A stretch of DNA of 64,000 nucleotides from contig USAN01000002.1 of the NCBI GenBank assembly GCA_900552645.1, positions 248,001 to 312,000 of the forward strand, read 5' to 3'. The notes under the pieces were generated by a model, which worked only from the letters and a program-made list of their open reading frames with translations, did no database searches and had not been told where the DNA came from. The translations under genes were made by a program, and so were the position numbers. The DNA comes from an uncultured Bacteroides sp. Its GTDB lineage: Bacteria; Bacteroidota; Bacteroidia; Bacteroidales; Bacteroidaceae. Below are positions 53,563-62,292 of this stretch, in pieces (position 1 is the stretch's first letter; each line of letters starts with the position of its first letter).

Positions 53563-55479
53563 ATGAAAATAAATAATATACTATACGGTTTGTTTGCAGG
53601 TACGGTTCTCAGTCTGGGAACTACTTCTTGTAACAATGATGAGTTCCTTACAGTAGATCATTACTCTATTATAGACCTAAATTCAGGATATGATACAGAT
53701 GCACATGCACTAAGGAGCTTAAATGGTTGCTACGACATGATGTTACCAACAGAAGATAGCGAAGGTTATAATGGCGACCCTTTTAAACCATATATCTTTA
53801 CTGGATGTCATCCTACAATGGATACTCAGGCTACTGGATGGGATAAAGACTTTATGACTCAGAGTTGGACAGCAGATAAGACTGAGCTAAAAGATGGATG
53901 GAATCTTGCGTATGGCGGAATAAGCCGTTGTAATGACTTCTTGCAGAATTTAAGTACCAATGCCGGACATTTATCGGCAGACGTAGTTAAGACTGCCGAA
54001 GGAGAAGCTCGTGTAATGCGCGCCTTCCATTATTTTTGGCTGGCAACTACATTTGGTCGTGTACCAATGCTTGCAACAGGAGAGACTTATTCCAATACTC
54101 CTCAGAAAGCCAGAGCAAAAAATTACGAAGAAATGTGGGATTTCATTATTGATGACTTAACTGCTGCTTCAGAGTTGTTATCATGGAAACCATATAATAA
54201 TAACTATGGACGTTGTACAAAAGGTATGGCATTAGCCTATCTAGGCGATGCTTATATGTGGAAAGCTTATCGTGTTCCTGAAAAGGCAAAAGAGTGCTAT
54301 GATGCAGCCGAAAAAGCATTGAAACAGGTTTTAGATTGCGGAGAATACGAATTGAATAAGTCATTTACAACGCTATGGGATGCAACTGGAGTTTGGGATA
54401 AAGAAGCTATTTATGAACAAGTATTGAATGAAGGAGATAAATGGAATAGTTGGGATGGCAACGCAGTAAGTGGTGCCAATGGATGGACTATCTATTACTC
54501 TGCAGCTCCAGCAAATGGTGGTTGGGGTACAATATCTTTATCATGGGAACTTTACGATTCATTCGAACCAGGAGACAGACGTCGTGACGGATCATTAGTT
54601 ACAGCAGCAATACCTGAAAGCAATCTAGTAAAACCAGAATGGAAGAGTACTATACCAGTATCAAAAGAATGGAAAGATGCTAATCCTAAATATGCTAAGA
54701 TATTGGCAGACCTTAAAACTTCAAATGGATTTAATCCTTTTGTTCAGGAATATGTAAATTACAGCAATTATAAATTTGATACAGGCGGTGAATATGCTCC
54801 AGCTGTATATACTACTAAATTTTGGCGTTTAGGACGTTGTCATTGGAACAATGACCAATGGGCTCCAGCTCAGATTTATAGAAAACGTCTTCCTAATGTA
54901 ATGTTAGATTATGCAGAATGTCGTTTTAATCTATATGGCGAAAGCGATGCTGAAGCATGGGCACAGATAAATAAGCTACGTGAACGTGCCTTTGGTAATT
55001 ACGAAGTTGGAAATGCATCGGCTTTAACAAGTAAGTTCTCGTCATATTACAGTAATGAAATGGCATCGTTCTATGGAGATGGAGGATTTGGAGACTACAT
55101 ATCAATAAAGAACTATTATCCATACCCATTCTCTACAGCTGCTGTTACAGTTCCAGATGCAAAAACTTACTATACAAAAGTTAAATCCGAAAAGAATTTC
55201 TCTTCTCCTGTATGGAAAGTTGCTTTAAACATGGAACGTCGTAAGGAATTCAGTGCCGAATGGTGCTTATGTCCGGATATGCTTAAATCAGGATTCATGG
55301 AAGATCATGTTAATATAAACTATCCAAAACATGCTCAGCAATCAAATCCTAAGAGCGATTGGCAAACAGTACGAAACTTTTCTTTTGAACCTAAGAAGAT
55401 GGATATGCCTATTCCTTCAGATGAGCTAATAAAGAATCCTCTATGCGATCAAAATGAAGCTTATTTAGGATCAAAATAA
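53563..55479 (+). CDS. SusD/RagB family nutrient-binding lipoprotein
   Basis: A 638-residue outer-membrane lipoprotein that caps the SusC channel and binds glycans. The lipobox is TVLSLGTTSC near residue 22. Helical SusD features are visible: ALRSLNGCYDMML, VVKTAEGEARVMRAFHYFWLATTFGRVPML, RAKNYEEMWDFIIDDLTAASELL, and KGMALAYLGDAYMWKAYRV; the C-terminal half has MLDYAECRFNLYGESDAEAWAQINKLRERAFG and VALNMERRKEFSAEW, the conserved ERRxEF motif. The frame is intact even though susC is interrupted, so if expressed it would lack its partner. Glycan specificity unknown. Confidence 0.92.
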   Translation: MKINNILYGLFAGTVLSLGTTSCNNDEFLTVDHYSIIDLNSGYDTDAHALRSLNGCYDMMLPTEDSEGYNGDPFKPYIFTGCHPTMDTQATGWDKDFMTQSWTADKTELKDGWNLAYGGISRCNDFLQNLSTNAGHLSADVVKTAEGEARVMRAFHYFWLATTFGRVPMLATGETYSNTPQKARAKNYEEMWDFIIDDLTAASELLSWKPYNNNYGRCTKGMALAYLGDAYMWKAYRVPEKAKECYDAAEKALKQVLDCGEYELNKSFTTLWDATGVWDKEAIYEQVLNEGDKWNSWDGNAVSGANGWTIYYSAAPANGGWGTISLSWELYDSFEPGDRRRDGSLVTAAIPESNLVKPEWKSTIPVSKEWKDANPKYAKILADLKTSNGFNPFVQEYVNYSNYKFDTGGEYAPAVYTTKFWRLGRCHWNNDQWAPAQIYRKRLPNVMLDYAECRFNLYGESDAEAWAQINKLRERAFGNYEVGNASALTSKFSSYYSNEMASFYGDGGFGDYISIKNYYPYPFSTAAVTVPDAKTYYTKVKSEKNFSSPVWKVALNMERRKEFSAEWCLCPDMLKSGFMEDHVNINYPKHAQQSNPKSDWQTVRNFSFEPKKMDMPIPSDELIKNPLCDQNEAYLGSK

Positions 55480-55581
55480 TATTGTAAATAAAATAATCCT
55501 TTATATCATATTACAAGTAAGAATAATATAATAATTTAAATATATAATTCGTACTTGGATAATATAGGGATTAGTTTTACC

Positions 55582-55623
55582 GACCATATCAGTAATAAAT
55601 AATTTGCTGATATGGTCTTTTTT
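55582..55623 (+). terminator. Terminator of the susCD operon
   Basis: Perfect 11-bp stem GACCATATCAG/CTGATATGGTC (55582-55592 with 55607-55617), 14-base loop, followed by a T6 run. About 100 bases after the susD stop. Confidence 0.88.
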
Positions 55624-56071
55624 ATTGCTTTCCTTGTATTATTATTATAACTTATACTATGGGAAGTATAAAATTAGTGGGAATTCCCTACTTTTTATAA
55701 AAGATATATCAATTGCTTTAATTAAGATTCCGGGATTACACTTACTAGACACATACTGTAATTTAAAACTAATATCACAATATTCACAATTCCAACACGC
55801 TATTATTCAAGACATTACACGTGAATATTAATACAAGAATATTCACATATCATTCACAGTGTATATTTACGCTGTATAAATACAAAGTCAATAGTTAGTT
55901 TTTGATTGTTATGTATAAATGCTATTTAATAAATATTTAAATGATGATTTGACACTCACTAATTTATATTTATAGGATATCTATTTATATTTGGTATCCA
56001 TCAATTTAATGTATACTGAGTCTGTAGTTTCTATTTCAAAACCGATAAAATGTGTAACACTATAAACATAT
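55624..56071. other. Non-coding gap with a GTGAATATT inverted repeat
   Basis: No gene is supported between the susD terminator and the convergent GH9 gene. At 55821-55846 GTGAATATT and AATATTCAC form a perfect 9-bp inverted repeat (loop 8), followed by CACATATCATTCAC, which resembles the repeat near 25200 (TCACACATCATTC). No T run follows. The remaining sequence is AT-rich. Confidence 0.45.
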
Positions 56072-58609
56072 CTATTTAGCACAGTTCAGTATCTTATTGG
56101 CTGCAAGGACCAGGAACATATAGTTTGAAGAACCACCTCCAAGTACATATTCGGTCTGCTGCCACAAATAAGGAAAAGTAAGTAATTCAGGAAAATCGGG
56201 TCTTATAAGTGCTGTTCCAGAAATAACTCCACCGGGAATATACGACCAATCCGCCCTATTAAGTCCATAACCAACAGTAGCCGATTTAGCTCCTACGCCC
56301 GATGCAAATGAAGCCTGATTTGATCCAGGATGACATCCTAGCACAAAGTTCAGAGCATTGTAGATAGGCGATGCAGAAAAAATGTCTGGATAAGCATCTA
56401 CAAGAAAGAAGTGTTTCATTCCAAAACTCTGAATGTCCCATCCTGCTCCCCATATATTAGGACGATACGGAACTCCATAAGGAGTTTCACTTACTAATGT
56501 TTCCAGTTTTAATCTGTATTCCTTCAATGAATTACGAAAGGCATTGCAGAATGCTTTTGATCTCCTGTCTTTATTCTGTGATATTATATTTTCTATACGC
56601 GCCACGAACCATGCATAATTGCTTATATCTTTTATTATATACTCCTGATTAGACAATATAAAATCAAGATACATATTATTTTTTGTAGTAAGATAAAGTT
56701 CGGTAGCTGCATGGATTTTAGCATTCATTGTACGAGGCGTACATTTTGCCGCATCATAAATATGGGCTGCAATTTCAAGACTTTGACGACTAAGGGTATC
56801 ATTGAATTGCCTCATTGTTCTCGATGCCGCCGATAATGCTGCAGCCGTCTGCAATTCTCTAAAAGGATTATCTTCTGTAAATACCCATCTGTCATCGTCA
56901 TTTCCCGCTATTCCATCTGTCATGGCCGATGCGTCTCCAAGCAGTACGTACTGACGTAGATCTTTGCATATTATTCCTCTATATAGTCTACCCAGATTCT
57001 TGTATCCGGCTATTACAGTAATCAGTCCATTCTCTATTTGCTGAAGCATATCATTCTTTCCATCTGGCTGATGTATTTCGGTTATATGTTTTTGATGATC
57101 TATTGAAGTTACATCTATTTCCGGATGGAAATTCTCGTATGCAAGCGCCAGTATATATGATTCCGAAGACTGAGATTCAACTCTAAGATCGAAGTCACCG
57201 GCATCATGCCATCCGCCAACATTAAGTCCATCTACACGATCTCCCGCTTTATATTTACACAAACTATTCTCAGGTTGTACATATCCATCTATATGGCCTC
57301 CCGATTGGGCCATCTTGGCATCGTCCATATGACATACATCGTGCCAGACTCTATATTTTTCATTTACGCGCATATGACACATTTGTACTGGCAGAAAATA
57401 CTCTATCACAGGTTGCCATACCCCTCTTTCGTACACGTCTTTATCTATCTTAAATATCGGAGACGCCGAATTTCCATATATTACCTGATATAGTCCTGAA
57501 ACCGTAATATCCGAGAAATCAGCACGTAGATATCTATATCTCAAAAAATTCCCCCACTTTTCCGGATTAATTTCTTTTACCTCTTTCGCTCCATCAGAGT
57601 CAATTCTCATTAGTTTTGCAGTAATGTTACCAACATCACGCTTGTCACATTCTATTATGGCAATTTTTTCCTGATTAGGATGATATCCTATCTGTGATGT
57701 CTGGATTACAGGTTTATATTTCCAGTCATTGACTACATTTGGAGTTATGATCCATCTTACAGCTCCTTCGGTTATTCCGGTACTAATTTCACTTCTTAAT
57801 ACAAACCATCCGTTATTATGATTCATTCTACCATCATAAAGCTTTAAATTTCCCGAAAATGACTCAATGGTAACTCTGTTGTAAGGATCATCCGGGCAAG
57901 AGGTAAACTTCTTTCCTTCAGCATATGGTAGTGCTATAACATCATCGGCGGCAATAGGCGAATATCCTTTTCCTATCAATCTTTCAATATTAGCCTTCGG
58001 AGCACTTTTGGTATAATAATTACCTATATCTGATATAGATGTAGTAGTAGAATAGAGTGGCGAATTGGGCTGCTGAGGGTATATTCCTGCATGATTATCC
58101 ATTATCCATGGTTTACCAAACAAACTGCCGGGAAAAAATTCAATATTAAATCCTATTTTTCCAGCATATTCTTGTGGAATTGGTTTATCTAAATTAACCA
58201 GTATTTCTATATCTTTTCCTCGGCTCTGAACTTTTACCGTATATTTAAAGTTTAAATTGGGGTAAATCATAGGGTTGAAGCCCTGCATATGTCTCGCTGA
58301 ATCGGGATAACAAAGAGTTGTTATAATATAATTATCGCCTATCTCTCTTTTTAGTTTCTTAGGAACCGGTTGCCATTGACCTGGGGTGGGTTCTAATCGG
58401 ATATCTCCATTAGTAGCAACTCTATTACCATTCATTATTATACTTACTCCTCCCTGATGACCTTCAGGATAAAAATCATCAAAAGCCATTATGTCAATTC
58501 CATTATTTACAAAATAGCCATCTGATGACAAAGAAAAGTTTTGCGCATATACCGATAATGAAATTACGGTTGTAAGCAATAAAGAAACTACTCTTGCTAC
58601 TCTTTTCAT
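56072..58609 (-). CDS. Glycoside hydrolase family 9 enzyme with N-terminal domain of unknown type
   Basis: An 845-residue exported enzyme. Signal peptide RVARVVSLLLTTVISLSVYA; a roughly 280-residue N-terminal region (FSLSSDGYFVNNGIDIMAFDD, then beta-rich) that I cannot assign; an immunoglobulin-like CelD_N domain (IQTSQIGYHPNQEKIAII, residues about 305-395); and a GH9 (alpha/alpha)6 domain with catalytic base motif NVGGWHDAGDFDLR (Asp about residue 470) and a C-terminal general acid region WQQTEYVLGGGSSNYM. GH9 enzymes invert and hydrolyse beta-1,4-glucans (cellulose, xyloglucan, mixed-linkage glucan). It converges with the susCD operon and supports a beta-glucan role for this locus. Confidence 0.86.
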   Translation of the reverse strand: MKRVARVVSLLLTTVISLSVYAQNFSLSSDGYFVNNGIDIMAFDDFYPEGHQGGVSIIMNGNRVATNGDIRLEPTPGQWQPVPKKLKREIGDNYIITTLCYPDSARHMQGFNPMIYPNLNFKYTVKVQSRGKDIEILVNLDKPIPQEYAGKIGFNIEFFPGSLFGKPWIMDNHAGIYPQQPNSPLYSTTTSISDIGNYYTKSAPKANIERLIGKGYSPIAADDVIALPYAEGKKFTSCPDDPYNRVTIESFSGNLKLYDGRMNHNNGWFVLRSEISTGITEGAVRWIITPNVVNDWKYKPVIQTSQIGYHPNQEKIAIIECDKRDVGNITAKLMRIDSDGAKEVKEINPEKWGNFLRYRYLRADFSDITVSGLYQVIYGNSASPIFKIDKDVYERGVWQPVIEYFLPVQMCHMRVNEKYRVWHDVCHMDDAKMAQSGGHIDGYVQPENSLCKYKAGDRVDGLNVGGWHDAGDFDLRVESQSSESYILALAYENFHPEIDVTSIDHQKHITEIHQPDGKNDMLQQIENGLITVIAGYKNLGRLYRGIICKDLRQYVLLGDASAMTDGIAGNDDDRWVFTEDNPFRELQTAAALSAASRTMRQFNDTLSRQSLEIAAHIYDAAKCTPRTMNAKIHAATELYLTTKNNMYLDFILSNQEYIIKDISNYAWFVARIENIISQNKDRRSKAFCNAFRNSLKEYRLKLETLVSETPYGVPYRPNIWGAGWDIQSFGMKHFFLVDAYPDIFSASPIYNALNFVLGCHPGSNQASFASGVGAKSATVGYGLNRADWSYIPGGVISGTALIRPDFPELLTFPYLWQQTEYVLGGGSSNYMFLVLAANKILNCAK

Positions 58610-58690
58610 ATATAATAAATTTAAAGTTTTTATATAATAAATCTATCTTATCATGTTTTTTAATTTATATCATTTATAATGTGCTTATTG

Positions 58691-58698
58691 CAAACATA
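58691..58698 (-). promoter_or_regulatory. -7 promoter element for GH9 gene
   Basis: TATGTTTG on the minus strand, 81 bases before the ATG at 58609. Confidence 0.5.
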
Positions 58699-58842
58699 TA
58701 CATTATATAACTAATATACAACATCTTATAGTTTTATTATTTGAAATAGATCAATAATAAAGAGATGGAAAATAATTATCTATTTAATAAATATTTATTA
58801 AAATATACTAAGTACATTCTAATAAATAGAGATATTATTTCA

Positions 58843-58850
58843 TATTTTTG
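58843..58850 (+). promoter_or_regulatory. -7 promoter element for second tricorn-like gene
   Basis: TATTTTTG, 39 bases before the ATG at 58890. A GCGC inverted repeat (58850-58853 with 58867-58870) straddles the expected transcript start. Confidence 0.5.
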
Positions 58851-58889
58851 CGCTAATTAATTCAAAGCGCCAAATTTAAAGTTGAGTTT

Positions 58890-61800
58890 ATGAAAGGTGG
58901 TTTATTATTATCAATGCTTTTAGCAGGAATATCCTGTACTACACAAGCAAAAGAGGGAAGATTACTTCGTTTTCCTTCTACCAACGGATCGGAAGTTATT
59001 TTTTCTTATGCAGGAGATCTTTACAAGGCTCCTATAAATGGAGGAGAAGCACAAAGACTTACTTCTCATCCTGGGTATGAAATGTTTGCACGCTATTCTC
59101 CGGATGGTAGCAAGGTTGCATTTACCGGACAGTATGATGGAAATACTGAAGTATATGTTATTCCTTCGCAAGGTGGCGAACCTATACGACTTACATATAC
59201 AGCTACCAATAACCGCGATGACTTGGGCGATCGCATGGGACCAAACAATGTAGTAATGACATGGTCGGCCGATGGTAAGAAGATACTTTACAGAAATCGC
59301 ATAAGCGACGGGTTTGACGGAAAATTGTGGAGCATATCTCCCGATGGAGGAATGTCGGAACAAGTACCGCTGCCCGAAGGTGGATTTTGCAGCTATTCTC
59401 CTGATGGAAAAAAGTTAGCATATAACAGAGTGTTCCGTGAATTCCGTACCTGGAAATATTACAAGGGTGGTATGGCCGATGACATATGGATTTACGATCC
59501 CACCTTGAAAAAGGTAGAAAATATTACAAACAACGTAGCTCAGGATATAATGCCAATGTGGATAGGAGATGAGATATTCTTCATATCCGATCGAGATAAT
59601 ACAATGAATCTGTTTGTATATAATACCAAAACTAAGCAAACCGGGAAAGTTACAGATTTCAACGAATATGATATTAAGTTTCCAAGCAGTAACGGGAAAG
59701 TTATAGTATTCGAGAATGGAGGATATATTTATAGATTTGATCCTTCCACTAGAAAAGCCGAAAAAATTAACATTACACTTAATGCCGAAGGAGTTGATGC
59801 AAGGAAGGAAATGAAGGATGTAAAGAAAAACATAACAGATATAAGTATCTCACCTTCAGGAAAAAGACTTGCAATAACTGCTCGCGGAGAAGTTTTCAAC
59901 ATACCTGTTGATAAAGGTGTAACGAAAGATATTACCCGAACTCCAGGCGCACACGACCGTAAAGCTTTATGGAGTCCAGATGGGAAATATATATCATATA
60001 TATCCGACTCTACCGGAGAATATGAAATATATATGCAATCGGTAGAAGGAGGAAGTCCTATTCAACTTACAAAGAACAATGATACCTACATCCGACAGCA
60101 AGTATGGAGTCCTGATTCTAAAAAGATAGCATATACAGATAGAAAAAACCGTATAGTAATTGTAGATGTAGCATCAAGAACTAAAAAGACAATAATACAG
60201 AATCCGGAAGGAGAGTTCAGAGAAATAGATTTTTCACCCGACAGCCAATGGATAACATATACTAAATCGGGTAAGAACAACATGAGTGTAGTATATATCA
60301 ATAATCTTAATACAGGTAAGGAATATGCAGTTACAGAAAGGTGGTATGATTCATCTAATGCAACATTTAGCACTGACGGAAAATATCTCTTCTTCACATC
60401 TGCACGAGAATTAAATCCGATTTACAGTGAAACGGAATGGAACCATGCCTATAATAAGATGGAGTGTATATATATGGTTACATTGTCTGTTAATACACCA
60501 TCACCTTTCCTTCCAAATGATGGAAACGAAGAAAAGGCTAATGATGCAAAGAGTGATATATCATCCCAAAAAGGTTCGGGCAAAAGCACGCCTTCATTAA
60601 TAATTGATACCGAAAATATGTCACAGAGAATAATAAAACTCCCTTTAGAAGCAGGAAATTATTACAATATATTCTCGGATGGCAAAAGTGTATGGTATTA
60701 TAACAACGACGCTACAAGGGTATACAATATTGAAAAGAAGAAAGAGGAAGTAGTTGCAGAGAATGCGTTTATGGGAACTACTTTCGGAGGTAAAAAAGTT
60801 GTATTCTCAAAGAGCGGCAGTATTTATGTATGCGATCTGCCACAGGGAAAAGTTGCTCTGGATAATCCGGTAGACTTAAATAATATGATGGCTCCGGTAG
60901 ATTATACACAGGAATGGCCACAAATATATAATGAAGCATGGAGATCCTTCCGTGATGGATTCTATCTTGAGAATATGCATGGAGCTGATTGGAAAGCCCT
61001 TAAAGATAAATATGCAGTATTGTTGCCTTATGTAAAGTGCCGTTTGGATCTTAATTATATAATAGGAGAACTTATAGGAGAATTGGCATGCGGACATGCT
61101 TATGTGAATCCAGGAGAATATACCAAGCCCGAAAGAGTGAAAATGGGACTTCTTGGAGCACAGCTGAAACGTGAGGGAGATTTCTATAAAATAGAGAAGA
61201 TTCTTAAAGGTGCACCATATAGTGAAGATTTACGTTCGCCTCTTGACGAAACCGGAATGAATGTAAAGGAGGGAGATTATATTGTGGCGATAGATGGGGT
61301 TCCTGTAAGCACTACCACAAATATATACTCTATGCTTGCCGGAAAGGCAAACGTTCTTACCGAACTATCAATAAATTCATCTCCATCAATTGCAGGAGCA
61401 AGAAAAATTGTAGTGAATCCTATTGATAATGAATATCCTTTATATCATTACGAATGGGTTCAAAACAATATAAAGAAGGTTGAAAAAGCTACAAACGGCC
61501 GAGTGGGATATGTATATATACCCGATATGGGACCCGACGGACTTAATGAGTTTACAAGATATTTCTATCCTCAGCTGGATAAAGAGGCACTTATTGTAGA
61601 TGATCGTGCAAATGGTGGTGGTAACATTTCTCCTATGATAATAGAGCGCCTGCTTCGTCAGCCATACCGAATGACAATGAGTCGAACATCTACAAAAACA
61701 GGAACAATTCCCGATGCCACACTAGCAGGACCAAAAGTGTTGCTTATTAACAAATACTCTGCTTCGGATGGCGATTTGTTTCCATGGAGTTTCAAAGCTA

Positions 61801-62123
61801 CCAACCTAGGAAAAGTAATTGGAACCCGTACGTGGGGTGGAATAATAGGAATAAGCGGTTCATTGCCATATATGGACGGAACAGACATAAGAGTTCCTTT
61901 CTTTACAAATTATGATGCAAAAACCGGACAGTGGATTGTAGAAAACCATGGAGTAGATCCGGATATTCTAATAGATAATAATCCTATAAAAGAACAAATG
62001 GGAGAGGATGAGCAACTTGACAAGGCAATAGAGGTTATATTGGAAGAACTTAAATCGAGAAAACCACTTCCAGGAGTTCCAGCGCCAAGAACATATAAAG
62101 ATTTGGGAATAGAAAACAGATAA
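58890..62123 (+). CDS. Exported tricorn/S41 peptidase
   Basis: A 1077-residue exported protein. After a hydrophobic N-terminus (GGLLLSMLLAGISCTTQA) come two six-bladed TolB/PD40-type propellers (YEMFARYSPDGSKVAFTG, GGFCSYSPDGKKLAYNR, RKALWSPDGKYISYISD, IRQQVWSPDSKKIAYTD), a tricorn core domain, a PDZ domain (VKEGDYIVAIDGVPVSTTTN), and a C-terminal S41 fold (EALIVDDRANGGGNISPMI). The catalytic region has His736 in LACGHAYVN and Ser959 in YSASDGDLFPWSF, corresponding to His746/Ser965 of archaeal tricorn. So it is a probable serine peptidase for oligopeptides in the periplasm. It is the likely active counterpart of the gene at 14575. Confidence 0.88.
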   Translation: MKGGLLLSMLLAGISCTTQAKEGRLLRFPSTNGSEVIFSYAGDLYKAPINGGEAQRLTSHPGYEMFARYSPDGSKVAFTGQYDGNTEVYVIPSQGGEPIRLTYTATNNRDDLGDRMGPNNVVMTWSADGKKILYRNRISDGFDGKLWSISPDGGMSEQVPLPEGGFCSYSPDGKKLAYNRVFREFRTWKYYKGGMADDIWIYDPTLKKVENITNNVAQDIMPMWIGDEIFFISDRDNTMNLFVYNTKTKQTGKVTDFNEYDIKFPSSNGKVIVFENGGYIYRFDPSTRKAEKINITLNAEGVDARKEMKDVKKNITDISISPSGKRLAITARGEVFNIPVDKGVTKDITRTPGAHDRKALWSPDGKYISYISDSTGEYEIYMQSVEGGSPIQLTKNNDTYIRQQVWSPDSKKIAYTDRKNRIVIVDVASRTKKTIIQNPEGEFREIDFSPDSQWITYTKSGKNNMSVVYINNLNTGKEYAVTERWYDSSNATFSTDGKYLFFTSARELNPIYSETEWNHAYNKMECIYMVTLSVNTPSPFLPNDGNEEKANDAKSDISSQKGSGKSTPSLIIDTENMSQRIIKLPLEAGNYYNIFSDGKSVWYYNNDATRVYNIEKKKEEVVAENAFMGTTFGGKKVVFSKSGSIYVCDLPQGKVALDNPVDLNNMMAPVDYTQEWPQIYNEAWRSFRDGFYLENMHGADWKALKDKYAVLLPYVKCRLDLNYIIGELIGELACGHAYVNPGEYTKPERVKMGLLGAQLKREGDFYKIEKILKGAPYSEDLRSPLDETGMNVKEGDYIVAIDGVPVSTTTNIYSMLAGKANVLTELSINSSPSIAGARKIVVNPIDNEYPLYHYEWVQNNIKKVEKATNGRVGYVYIPDMGPDGLNEFTRYFYPQLDKEALIVDDRANGGGNISPMIIERLLRQPYRMTMSRTSTKTGTIPDATLAGPKVLLINKYSASDGDLFPWSFKATNLGKVIGTRTWGGIIGISGSLPYMDGTDIRVPFFTNYDAKTGQWIVENHGVDPDILIDNNPIKEQMGEDEQLDKAIEVILEELKSRKPLPGVPAPRTYKDLGIENR

Positions 62124-62148
62124 ATATATTTGTAAAACCCTATAATAA

Positions 62149-62199
62149 AGCACAATATATAATTTATATTATAAAATATAATTAATTATATGTTGTGCT
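62149..62199 (+). terminator. Hairpin after the second tricorn-like gene
   Basis: A 16-bp stem AGCACAATATATAATT/AATTATATGTTGTGCT (62149-62164 with 62184-62199) with one G-U pair. The T run is weak. Confidence 0.6.
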
Positions 62200-62292
62200 T
62201 CAACATTTTAGAACTGTATTAAGTTATGTTAAAAACAATTATTCTGCAACATTAGTAATTTTCAATTCGTCTAAAGAAAAAAATAAAATAAT

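Noticed and set aside
55604..55831. A 75-codon open frame after susD
   Set aside because: It begins inside the susD terminator stem, has no promoter or recognisable product, and its composition is that of AT-rich intergenic sequence.
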